Shown here in pieces: positions 1 to 8,399 of a DNA stretch of 20,276 nt. The position numbers and the translations under genes were made by a program. This DNA comes from Cudoniella acicularis (Eukaryota; Ascomycota; Leotiomycetes; Helotiales; Helotiaceae): assembly GCA_013054445.1 (NCBI GenBank), contig JAAMPI010001076.1, positions 1 to 20,276 on the forward strand, written 5' to 3'. Position 1 is the first letter of the stretch. Every line of letters begins with the position of its first letter. Under the pieces are notes generated by a model. The model saw nothing but the letters and a program-made list of their open reading frames with translations, did not search any database and was not told where the DNA came from.

Positions 1-682
1 CTCTACTTTCTCCCCTCACCCCAACCTTCCAAACTTCCAAACTTCAAAAAAATTTATCAGCCTATTCAATTCATCATCCCTACACAAAGAAGAAATAAAA
101 CTTCGAGTTAGGAACGAACCTAAATCACGCGCGCAAATTTTCAGGGACTAGGAATTTCTTTCAATTTACCTTCTTTCCAGTCCGAGTCTTGGAAGTAGGA
201 CCTCCCCCCAAAACCACAAACCTCCAAAGAAAGTAGTTCGTAGGTAGGTACCTTTTTCCTCGTACAAGAAATTATTAGCATGGGCAAATTCTGCCGCCCT
301 TGTTCTGTTTGCTACTTGTGTACTGTATTCCGTCTCGGCAACCATAAAAGAGAGGGAGGCGCGATCGAGTCTCCCTACCTGCATACAAATTGTCACAAGC
401 CTATGTGCATTTATTTACCTTGTGATCTCAAAACTCATTATTCATTTATTTATTGACACCAAAGCAATACTCCTTGTTTTTTTATTTCATATACCCACCC
501 ACTCCATCCCAATGATGTATGTACAGAACAATTACAATACCCCCATTTCACACCCCTTTCCCAGACTAGGGAATTACAAATACCCAACCAAGTAACGATA
601 CGACTCCTCAGCAATGCATGCATGTATAATCCAAAACCCGAGAAAATAAAAAGAAACACTGCATGTCAAACCTCCTCTAAGA
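1..682. other. Left flank and 3' region of the disordered-protein gene
   Basis: No supported gene lies in this stretch. The short ORFs across it have no recognisable domain and read as chance frames. The first 60 bases are pyrimidine-rich with a run of C and T tracts. Near 240-252 there is a short TAGG/TACC repeat-like patch (gtaggtaggtacc). The right half, next to the stop codon at 683-685, should be the 3' untranslated region of the minus-strand gene, because AATAAA-like hexamers occur on the minus strand at 445-454 and 481-486. Nothing else is evident. Confidence 0.5.
445..486 (-). terminator. Candidate polyadenylation signals
   Basis: On the minus strand, 454-445 reads AATAAATAAA (two overlapping AATAAA hexamers) and 486-481 reads another AATAAA. 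They lie about 200-240 nt beyond the stop codon of the minus-strand gene ending at 683, a reasonable 3' UTR length for a fungus. Fungal polyadenylation signals are degenerate and this DNA is AT-rich, so chance occurrence is possible. Confidence 0.35.
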
Positions 683-3600
683 TCAAATGAATGCCCCACT
701 ATCCTCGCTGCCACCTGCAATCCTTCTCCTCCGACTACTCAAAAATAATTCTACCATCCTTTTACTTCCCAAAGCTTGAGCATCAGTTTCGGACATCTCT
801 CGATTGAACGGTCCCATGAGACCAGCCCCATCGACACCATACAAATCTTCCTCGTCACTCATGCCCGTGCTGAAATTCTCGTTTTGTCTGTTGACGGAAT
901 AGAAAGCAGTCCTTGAGCCTGTCGACGTTGAACCGAATTGTTTCTCAACTGCCGCACCTATGCCGCCCGGACTACGAGTGCTGATTGTGGACGCTCGTCG
1001 ACCATGCTTCTTTACCAACTTTGCCGGTGTCTCCATGCTCTTGACACTCCGAAGTGTGCTGTTGGAGCCGTGGCGCTTGTGGAGTAAATTTCTGCCACTC
1101 ATACTCGACATTTTTATTGCTGAGCTGGGGGCCATGATTGTGTTATTCGAGCGTAGAGAGGCTCTTGATTGTGTCGTTCGAAGCGGCGATCGAACAGGAA
1201 TCGGGGGTGGAGGTGGAATTGGGATTGATATTGTACTGCCATTAGTTGATCCCCCATTCTCAAAGAGGGAAACTTGCGACCTGTTCTTCAGAATTGGTTT
1301 CAAAACTGGCGGGTGTGGAATATTGGGGTGTTGTTGAACAAGTCCCAGAGGCTGTTTTGCAACAGCCACTTTTAGTGGAGAGACCTCGGTATCTTCATCG
1401 TCAATCTGGGCACTTTCGCGGACATGGCCAGCTTGAAATGACTTTGGCATCGTCGGCATTGCATAGTTGACGTAAGCGCTGTTTTGTCTGTTCTCCTTTC
1501 CCCTCTCTAGTTTGGCAACTTCGGAAGACATCCACGTCTTCCATTCATTGGAGCCGGCTGAGCCACTCGCTCGGTGACCACCACCACTCGGCATTGAAGA
1601 ACGATAGGTAGATCTGTCTATGATGATGACATCTCCTGGAGCAGAAGTTTGAGAAGTATCATTGAAGTTAGGCTCGTTATCTGCTAGCAATGACAAAGAA
1701 CTATTCGTAGCTGCTGGGGTCTGTCCGCTTGTGGTCCGAGAATACAGGCTCGCACTGTAAGCTTTCTGTGATTTCTGATCATCCTCCACAGAATCATTTG
1801 GAGCATCCGTTAGATCATTCGGAATATCCTCTGATTTCCTAGAAGCATGGGTTCGAGTGGGAGAATTGCTGGTTGGAACTGGAGTTTCACCAGTGATCAC
1901 AGCAGGATTGTAATCACCTGCCATGGCTCGTCGAAAGGGACTTGTGGTTCTTGTGACTGTGATTTGAGTGCCGCCAAAGAATGTTGATCGAGATTCCCGA
2001 AGACGCGATTTGGAGTCTTGGACGATTGGCTCATTTAAAATGGCCATTTCTTGCGGTGTAAGGCTAGAATCCTCGGGGACAGTATAGAATGAGGTTTTCG
2101 TACTCGGCTGGCGCGAGATTGCAATGGTTGAAGTGCTTGAGCCTGCACGAGGACGTGTACCGTCCATATTGGGAATATCATGGGGATTTTCAGAGATCTT
2201 CGGTGAGAAAACGTCATCCTCATATCGCATCCGTGCCTGCCGAAGGGAATCTGCTGGTACCCATTGATGAACATGTGTACCAGTATACCCAAACACATCT
2301 TCTGCTCGAGCCGAGTGAAAGGAGTCATGCTTCACCCACTGGTGGTTGTGATGAGAGTCTTGGCTTTCGCCCGTATCACTGCTATATTCATGTGGCACAT
2401 GCCTGATTGTAGCTGGTGTATGATTTTCTCGATGTCTCTGAAAGGAACCACTACGTCGTGGGATATGCCTGGATGCAGTCAAGCTTTCCACGCTCCCCTT
2501 GTGAGAAGATGCCAGATTGTTTCTAGGATTGTTTTCATCTAATCGTTTCATTAGAGCCGAGTAAACTCTCGCGCTGTTGACAGGGGCTGGCACGGGAGGA
2601 GGAGCATATCCCGTGCTTCTGCTTTGTTGCTGAATTTTTGGATAGGCTGAAAATTGATTGGGTAATGGGGATCTTTTGAGAGATGAAGAGGAGATATGTG
2701 TTCCGTTCTCATTGATGATAGATAAACGTTGTTGTTCTCTGTTAATATGTGCTTGCACACCTTGGCTTGTAACAGTGTTCGCTGCGGTACTCGTCCAGCT
2801 TGTGACCCGAGATCCTTCATCGCTATGCTCACTTCGAAAACTTCTAACACTGCCAGCATGGGATCTAAGTTGTTCGTTTGAGCCATGTATGCGAATCGAT
2901 GGATTTCGCGATGCTACCCGTGAAAGTGAAGTCTCGTCAGGGTAAGGAATATCAGAAAAGGTATCGGGAGCTCCAACCGAGCCACCGGCATATTCTCGAA
3001 CGTGGGTCTCGTGCGCATCAACCTGCTGGTTAGGGATAGACACTGGCTCATCTTTGATGAGGCCTAGAACTCGTTTCAGTTTGATCTTAATTGTCTTCGA
3101 AGCTTTCCGAGCTTTGTCTCGCAATCCAGGTTCTTTAGGTTGTGTGACGGGGCTCTGGTTTTCTGATGCAACGGGTAGGCTTTGGCTATTTCCACTGCTG
3201 CTGCGAACAGACTTTCTGAAAGGTTTGTCCTGTTTCTGTGCTCGGGATCTGAAGAGGAATGAAGGCTGCTCTCGAAGTCTCTGTTGGCTTGCTTGGTGGA
3301 AGAATCGATCCCTAGCCATCTGCACCGCTTCGTCATTCTTCTGTCGAAAAGCAGCGCCTCTACCCCCTCGAAGAAAGCTCATAGACTTTGGTGCTCTGAG
3401 AGGGTTGTGAGATTGTTGACTTTGAGGTGTTCGAGAATCTGAAATACTATTGTGCCGTCCCAGATAAGAAGATGCTGCCCCGTCGGGAGTGCCATTCGAA
3501 TAAAACACGTGCGGAGGCTTGAGTGGACTTAACATCGACTTCGACTTGCGGAGTCGACGGTATGATGATGGAGTTGTAATGATTTCCTGTTCGCGGTTGT

Positions 3601-4123
3601 AAAGCTCATCATATTCTGCCAGAGCTGTGACGAAGCTCTCTGCCGTAGTTTTACTAATGGAAGCTTTCCCAAGTGACGACGAACGACTCGGTGGTCGATA
3701 GGCCGCGGGCACAGGTGTATTCGTCGTGATTGCGACCCCCCTCAGTGTGGTAGAACTCGTTTTTGGCAGGAGTGAAGTGTTCGTCGATCTTGTAGCAACG
3801 GACTGCCTTCGATGAACCGCATTTGGGCCTGCGAAACGAACACTCGTTTGGCGCTTGATGACCTGTTCACCATCATCTGAAGAGTTGCTCTGCAGATAGG
3901 AAAGTGACAGTCGCTCTGTTTGGTTCGATGTATGCTTCCTTGGTTTGATGCCGCTGTGGCCCAAATCAGCACTTCTTCTCTCCTGCGCTCGCGCGAAGGC
4001 TAACGTTGCCGCAGCGTGTGCGTGTTGACGCGCGACCTCAGGGTCGATGGATTCATGCTTGCTGTGAACTGATGATGTTGATTTGCTTCGACTGAGTCGT
4101 TTAGAGCTGTTTCGTCGAAACAT
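683..4123 (-). CDS. Large disordered Ser/Arg-rich protein, function unknown
   Basis: A single uninterrupted reading frame of 1146 residues. The frame stays open 24 codons further upstream but contains no earlier ATG, so the start is ATG at 4123 (A at -3), giving MFRRNSSKRLSRSKSTSSV. No catalytic or folded domain is recognised. The protein is rich in Ser, Arg, Thr, Asn and Gln, with many RxxS/RRxS-type sites that could be phosphorylated. Visible landmarks are: a basic N-terminus followed by an Ala/Arg-rich helical stretch (about 30-55, ARQHAHAAATLAFARAQERR); a Lys-rich segment (KIKLKRVLGLI) around 345-355; two copies of an HQWV..DS...AR..ED.VF motif at 594 and 619; a short ordered-looking patch with EWKTWMSSEVAKLERGKENR around 860-885; a polyproline run (IPIPPPPPIPV) near 965-976, a possible SH3, WW or profilin ligand; and an Arg cluster (SSRRRR) just before the C-terminus. 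This is the kind of protein found as a cortical, cytoskeletal or signalling scaffold, but that is a guess. The upstream neighbour on the same strand is the vacuolar protease gene. Confidence 0.85.
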   Translation of the reverse strand: MFRRNSSKRLSRSKSTSSVHSKHESIDPEVARQHAHAAATLAFARAQERRSADLGHSGIKPRKHTSNQTERLSLSYLQSNSSDDGEQVIKRQTSVRFAGPNAVHRRQSVATRSTNTSLLPKTSSTTLRGVAITTNTPVPAAYRPPSRSSSLGKASISKTTAESFVTALAEYDELYNREQEIITTPSSYRRLRKSKSMLSPLKPPHVFYSNGTPDGAASSYLGRHNSISDSRTPQSQQSHNPLRAPKSMSFLRGGRGAAFRQKNDEAVQMARDRFFHQASQQRLREQPSFLFRSRAQKQDKPFRKSVRSSSGNSQSLPVASENQSPVTQPKEPGLRDKARKASKTIKIKLKRVLGLIKDEPVSIPNQQVDAHETHVREYAGGSVGAPDTFSDIPYPDETSLSRVASRNPSIRIHGSNEQLRSHAGSVRSFRSEHSDEGSRVTSWTSTAANTVTSQGVQAHINREQQRLSIINENGTHISSSSLKRSPLPNQFSAYPKIQQQSRSTGYAPPPVPAPVNSARVYSALMKRLDENNPRNNLASSHKGSVESLTASRHIPRRSGSFQRHRENHTPATIRHVPHEYSSDTGESQDSHHNHQWVKHDSFHSARAEDVFGYTGTHVHQWVPADSLRQARMRYEDDVFSPKISENPHDIPNMDGTRPRAGSSTSTIAISRQPSTKTSFYTVPEDSSLTPQEMAILNEPIVQDSKSRLRESRSTFFGGTQITVTRTTSPFRRAMAGDYNPAVITGETPVPTSNSPTRTHASRKSEDIPNDLTDAPNDSVEDDQKSQKAYSASLYSRTTSGQTPAATNSSLSLLADNEPNFNDTSQTSAPGDVIIIDRSTYRSSMPSGGGHRASGSAGSNEWKTWMSSEVAKLERGKENRQNSAYVNYAMPTMPKSFQAGHVRESAQIDDEDTEVSPLKVAVAKQPLGLVQQHPNIPHPPVLKPILKNRSQVSLFENGGSTNGSTISIPIPPPPPIPVRSPLRTTQSRASLRSNNTIMAPSSAIKMSSMSGRNLLHKRHGSNSTLRSVKSMETPAKLVKKHGRRASTISTRSPGGIGAAVEKQFGSTSTGSRTAFYSVNRQNENFSTGMSDEEDLYGVDGAGLMGPFNREMSETDAQALGSKRMVELFLSSRRRRIAGGSEDSGAFI

Positions 4124-4654
4124 CTTGATTATGCGTGTACTCAGAAATGAAGTAATTGAAATGAAACTTGTAGAATGCAATACGGCTTCGGGCACTGCCG
4201 CACGCAGGTATTAACCAAAAGTTGCGACGCTTTGCATGGGGAAGAAAGAGGAGATGCCAAAGGAATTGGGGAATAGTACTGGGCGGGAAGGCGCTCATGG
4301 TGGAAGGCGCGATTGAGGTTTGGGGAGGAAGGAGCGTGGCCCGACTTGGGCATTGTCACCTCGTACATCAAAGGGGCAGTTTTGCAGAAATGGCTGGGTT
4401 TATTCTCAAATAGAAAACCACGTTGGAGTAAACTCGAGTACAGTTCAAAGTATTCGGTCTATTGTATATTACAACAAGAACCATTGGATAGCGACTCAAA
4501 GAAACCTGTAATCCAAATTCATACAGTAGGAAACCGAACCGTCCATCCTGCTCCCATGACCATGCTCAGACTGTAGAAAAAAACCTAAAGGGCCTATACC
4601 CTCGTGATGCATTGATGCAATGTCATAAATGTCACTAAGATTACCTCATCCCCC
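4124..4654. other. Intergenic: promoter side of disordered-protein gene and 3' side of protease gene
   Basis: This 531-bp gap separates two minus-strand genes. Just upstream of the ATG at 4123, the minus strand has a CT-rich tract (4239-4277 is purine-rich on the plus strand) with a CCAAT on the minus strand at 4269-4265, typical of fungal core promoters. An AATAAA on the minus strand at 4404-4399 lies about 250 nt past the protease stop and is a weak polyadenylation candidate. No gene or structured RNA was seen here. Confidence 0.4.
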
Positions 4655-6476
4655 TCACATATCAAGCTCCTCGAAGAACTCGGAAAGCTCCTCATCAACT
4701 AACTTCTGGATCTTCTTTGAGATCTTCTCAGTCTTAGAGACCACAGACTTGGTATCCTTGACAATCTCGCCAGAGAGCATGTTGAAGTCCTTCTCAATGG
4801 CCTCCTCCAACAACTCAATGGTGGTGGGGACGTTTGAAGCGGGCTTCTTCGCACTCTTCACAGAGTAACCACCAGCCTTGATGATAGAAGAGTAGTTGGA
4901 TGATCCACCACCGTTCCATGCCAAGAGGTTCTTGGTGTTTGATGGAACATCAGACAACGCACCCTCAGTGGCAATTGCGATCAAGCTCTCCTTAAGCTTC
5001 TTGGGAGTGATCTCAGCAACGGCATAGGCAGAGTCGGAGGATGGCTGAAGAGACAGGTAGTAGGCCAAAAGACCAGCAATGTGTGGAGAAGCCATTGAGG
5101 TACCGGAGATGGTGTTGACGGCATACTTGGTGCCAATCCAGGTTGAGAGGATGTTCAAACCTGGGGCAAAGATATCGTTGCAAGTGCCGTAGTTGGAGAA
5201 ATAGGCGCGGGAGTCATCAATAGCAGAGGCGCCGACAGTGACAGCGTTCTCAGCAGCGGCTGGGGAGTAGTTGCAAGAATCGGCATTATCGTTGCCGGCG
5301 GCAACGGCAAAGTGGATACCAGCTGCAACAGCACCATTGACGGCACGATCAAGAGCGGGAGATTTTCCACCACCAAGACTCATGTTGGCTGCAGATCCCT
5401 TGAAGCCCTTCTTTCCCTCCTTGGCCTTCTCGGTGTGGGCATTGGCTGCCCATTCAACACCCTTAACAACATCGGCCATAGTTCCAGAGCCGTTAGACTT
5501 GAGAACCTTGACGGCATAAACGTGAGCCTTCTTGGCAACACCATACTTCTTGCCTGCAACAGTGCCGGAGCAATGAGTTCCGTGTCCGTTTCCATCCTCA
5601 TCAGAATCGCCAGCTGGGATGGTCTTGCCCCAGTGTGCTCGGCCTTCGAAATCGACGTGATCAGTGTAGGTTCCGGTGTCAATAACATAAACATCAACAC
5701 CCTCACCCGCATCAGCGGCATAAAGATACTTGTTGAAGTTGGAGAACCCCAAGCTACCTCTGTGGGAGATACGAGCGAGACCCCAAGGGGCGTTCTTCTC
5801 AAGCTCCCCGGTATCCTCGCCACCTAAGGCGTGGACGATAGAGTCTTTCTCAACATACTCGACCTGTGAGAGGCAAGTCAGCATACTGGTCATACGGCAG
5901 CACGAGTAATGGTGGAATATGTCACGTGTCCCATTGCCACACTTGGCGTCTAGGCAGCTAGCTTGTGTGGCTCTCGGGTCGCGTGCAGTACGAGAGCAGT
6001 AAGCTCGAGGAGGCAGGTATCCTCAACTATCGTTCATATGCCAATTGGGTATTGGACAGGAATGGATAACAAGAGAGAAGAAGCTTCAAAAGGGCACTTA
6101 CATCAGGATGTCTGCGAACCTTCTCAATGACGGAGTCATCGAAATGGCCGGAATAACCCAGGAAATCCCCAGCGATGTTGTATGTGTGTTTGAGACCTTC
6201 AAAGATCTCTGTTGTAATGGGGAATTGAGAACGCTTTCGGAGCTCGGTTCGGACGTTCTCGTTCTCGAGGTGAGTGGCTTGCACCCAGTCGTGGTGCTCT
6301 GCGGCGGAGGCAGCAGAGACGTGCTTCTTGAACACGACAATGTAGGAATCAGGGACGGTCTCAGCATTCACTGATGAGAGAATGGGAGCAGCACCATCGT
6401 GGATGGTCTCGGTGCTGAAGGTTGGTGCCGATGACGCCAGCAACGGCAATAGCGACAAGCCGATAAGCCCTCGCAT
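4655..6476 (-). CDS. pepC: Vacuolar subtilisin-like serine protease (proteinase B, PepC/Alp2 family)
   Basis: Two exons on the minus strand, 6476-6102 and 5863-4655, joined by a 238-bp phase-0 intron (donor GTAAGT, CTGAC-type branch, acceptor CTCACAG), give 527 residues. The junction reads RRHPD|VEYVEKDS, continuous with the family. Order: signal peptide (1-17, MRGLIGLSLLPLLASSA); I9 inhibitor propeptide about 44-132 (SYIVVFKKHV at its start); S8 domain about 145-440 with catalytic D187 (VIDTG), H219 (GHGTHCSG), oxyanion N316 (AAGND) and S381 (SGTSMASP). C223 next to the His site marks the proteinase K-like, thiol-dependent group. A Lys/Glu-rich helical tail (446-527) ends in EELSEFFEELDM, typical of the vacuolar rather than the secreted enzymes. 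Family members mature by autocatalytic propeptide removal and degrade proteins in the vacuole during autophagy, starvation and sporulation; orthologues include yeast PRB1 and the Aspergillus allergen-type vacuolar protease. All catalytic residues are present, so it should be active. About 260 bp upstream of the start is free of ATG on this strand, which supports the start. Confidence 0.95.
5864..6101 (-). other. 238-bp intron of the protease gene
   Basis: Read on the minus strand, it starts GTAAGT at 6101 and ends CTCACAG at 5864, with CTGAC about 15 nt before the acceptor. Removing it joins propeptide residues D125 and V126 in the same frame. It is four to five times longer than the short introns of the other genes here. 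No ORF extends the family sequence into it and no RNA structure was recognised. Confidence 0.9.
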
Positions 6477-6722
6477 AGTGAAGGAGTATAGGATGGAAGA
6501 AAGAGATGGGGAGAAGGTCTGCCTGCGACGCTGGACAAGTATGATGATGATGGAGAGGGCGAGCGATGAAGACAGTTGTAGGTGCTGTCTTCGAGATGTG
6601 TGAGGAGGATGTTGTTGATGGAGAGAAGAGGGAAGAGGGAGTTTGAGATGGAGGGAGCTCTAGCAACGAGCCCGCCTAAGGTCACTGGGGCGAAGCGCCG
6701 CTAACCGCAAGCAGCCTGATTC

Positions 6723-6756
6723 GTTATCTGGGTTGTAGAGTCATGCACCTGATAAC
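6723..6756. promoter_or_regulatory. Pair of GATA-factor motifs upstream of the protease
   Basis: Two HGATAR matches lie close together in opposite orientation: AGATAA on the minus strand (within 6729-6723) and TGATAA on the plus strand (6750-6755). They sit roughly 250-280 bp upstream of the protease ATG. GATA factors of the AreA/Nit2 type control nitrogen-repressible genes, and vacuolar and extracellular proteases are frequent targets, so the position fits. The motif is short and expected often by chance; binding is an inference. Confidence 0.3.
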
Positions 6757-6824
6757 AAAGGCGGAGAGCTCCATTGAGTCTATTCTGCCCATTCATCGCC
6801 GCTCCGCAGGATCAAATAGCGCAC

Positions 6825-6851
6825 GACAGGTCGGACAGGTCGGACAAGGTC
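6825..6851 (+). repeat. 9-bp tandem repeat, about three copies
   Basis: The unit GACAGGTCG occurs at 6825-6833 and 6834-6842, followed by an imperfect copy GACAAGGTC at 6843-6851. It is a small local expansion in the intergenic region, about 350 bp upstream of the protease start, with no known function. Confidence 0.7.
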
Positions 6852-7110
6852 ATTGTGAACGGGTGCATCATCCGCTGGTCAATCACATCATTACGCGCAT
6901 CTCACAGAGTCACCGATCGGATGCAGTGCAGCTTACGGTGCGGTGTTTCTGGTTCTTTTTAAGCTCTAAACATTGCCGAATCGAGGAGCTTTGGAGTTCC
7001 AGATGCACTGCTGACGGAAGTGAGTGCCTGGAGCTTCCCATCCACAGCTCTGCTGCAACCGGGCCAACCCCACACAAGGCGTTGACCTCACTGCCTCCAG
7101 CTCGCTGTTC

Positions 7111-7140
7111 GAGCTACGAGTAACGAGTTACGAGTTACGA
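7111..7140 (+). repeat. 7-bp tandem repeat, four copies
   Basis: Four consecutive 7-bp units are visible: gagctac, gagtaac, gagttac, gagttac, followed by ga. The last two are identical and the first two differ by one or two bases. It lies in the middle of the divergent intergenic region. It could be replication slippage or a clustered binding site; nothing distinguishes these. Confidence 0.7.
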
Positions 7141-8209
7141 TGTTGGTGATGGGGTTGGGGGCCACACCTTCAACCAGGCACCGGCGTCACGATAATGCTG
7201 TTTTGGTTACACTGCGAAGATATAGGTACTAAGGCTACCTTTGTTGAGCTTCCAGCACCTAGCGCTTCCCCAAGTATCTCTGTACCTGATCATCTTGACG
7301 CTCGGCTCGAGGTGGCCGTGGGCTCCGGTACAGAGGCGAGTGAGACACCCTTCACCCGCCCGCGCCCACATGACTCCTCTTTCAGGGACCTCACCAAGGC
7401 GGAATGGTGTCTGACGCTGCCTTGTCTGCCTGCAATCCTGACAGTGTCTTCACGTGCATGTGAGAGCGTGGGGTTCCAAGGCGAGAGGCTTGGTAGACGA
7501 TAGGTATTGGATGTCACGGGCTGAGGTCCTGGAACAAATATGTGGTTCCTGAGTTGCTGCATCTCCCCAGCAGACAAATAACAGATCGCCACAGTATCTT
7601 GAAGCCTCGGGGTGTTCTTCATTTTATGCGTTCATTACTAGTGTTAATGTTGTATTGCTTAGTCACTTAGTGCAAGGTACGAACCTGGTGAGAAGAGCTG
7701 GACAAATGGCTACGCCGAAAAGTCCCTGCATGAACACAATGATCCTCAAGCAGCAGGCTTGTATTTAATAAAAGATTAGCGTTGTTAGGTAATGGGATTC
7801 TCAGGACAGCTTGTTCAACTAATCAATTTAATTAATACGCTTCCCAGACTGCCAAGGATCATATCTTGTGAGCGATAATGGAAGCTATCGCAGGTCAGCT
7901 TTTAAAGAGTTACAAGAATTATTTTTAAAAACAGAGAAAGAAAGAGCTTGAAGTTAACTTCTTCAAACGTTTTATACCGTTAACAATGCCCTTACCTGTG
8001 TGCTGCGTTTGGTCAATTACTCACAAGACCAAACCTCTAAAGTCATCTATCTTGTGCTTACGCGAGGTGACCCGCAAGTATGCGAAACTTCGCGACGCAA
8101 GCAGCAGCATTGCGACCCCGAATAGAAACTCAGCCTCACGAACAACTAACACCATCCTCGTTGCTTGTACCCGATGTGCCAGACTTTTGCTTTCGACCCC
8201 TTCTCTTTG

Positions 8210-8217
8210 CATATATG
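8210..8217 (+). promoter_or_regulatory. TATA-like element for the BEACH gene
   Basis: The sequence catatatg follows a pyrimidine-rich stretch (ccccttctcttt), a common fungal core-promoter arrangement. It is about 185 bp upstream of the ATG at 8400, leaving room for a leader that would contain the two upstream ORFs. The transcription start itself cannot be seen. Confidence 0.35.
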
Positions 8218-8284
8218 ATCTTCCAGCAACTCTGGCCCGAGGTCTCCTAGCTTTCTAAATCTAGGTATCCGCAGACACAATTCG

Positions 8285-8347
8285 ATGCAAGTAAGCTGCG
8301 CAAGCTGCCTGGAAGTCCCACGGGCTCAAGACCGCTGCGACAGATGA
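8285..8347 (+). other. Upstream ORF 1 in the BEACH gene leader
   Basis: ATG at 8285 opens a 20-codon ORF ending at TGA 8345-8347. The peptide (MQVSCASCLEVPRAQDRCDR) has four cysteines. Its stop overlaps the start of the next uORF as ATGA. If transcription starts near 8240-8280, ribosomes would meet this ATG before the main start. Only the reading frame is seen; translation is not shown. Confidence 0.35.
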
Positions 8348-8385
8348 GGGCCGACTGCTGGAATAGAGTCAATCTCCAAGATTGA
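8344..8385 (+). other. Upstream ORF 2 in the BEACH gene leader
   Basis: ATG at 8344 overlaps the stop of uORF 1 (ATGA) and opens a 13-codon ORF ending at TGA 8383-8385, only 14 nt before the main ATG at 8400. This close spacing would leave a reinitiating ribosome little distance to recover, so the uORF could lower translation of the BEACH protein. The existence of the leader is inferred. Confidence 0.35.
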
Positions 8386-8399
8386 GGAGGTGCATAGCG

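Larger units (their letters stand above)
6477..8399. other. 1.9-kb divergent intergenic region
   Basis: This region lies between the protease gene (minus) and the BEACH gene (plus) and should hold both promoters. The part next to the protease (6480-6660) is strongly CT-rich on the minus strand and lacks ATG on that strand up to about 6740, so it looks like an untranslated leader and core promoter. The middle (about 6750-7600) has two short tandem repeats and several small ORFs with no protein-like character. From about 7620 to 7985 the DNA becomes visibly AT-rich. The right end has a TATA-like element and two upstream ORFs, listed separately. No tRNA, transposase fragment or terminal repeat was found. 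Confidence 0.6.

Noticed and set aside
5312..5827. 171-codon ORF on the plus strand opposite the protease catalytic domain
   Set aside because: It is antisense to the conserved S8 domain, has no recognisable domain and follows from the codon bias of the real gene.
6361..6685. Two overlapping minus-strand ORFs of about 100 codons around the protease start
   Set aside because: They begin at non-ATG codons, lie in the CT-rich leader and exon 1 in other frames, and the Ser/Pro/His content simply reflects CT-rich DNA.
7986..8258. 90-codon plus-strand ORF in the divergent intergenic region
   Set aside because: No domain, signal or conservation cue; it overlaps the TATA-like promoter DNA of the BEACH gene.
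6477..8399. tRNA, transposon remnant or CRISPR-like array in the intergenic region
   Set aside because: No tRNA-like T-arm or B-box motif in a plausible setting, no terminal repeats or transposase fragment, and the only repeats are two very short tandem runs without spacers.
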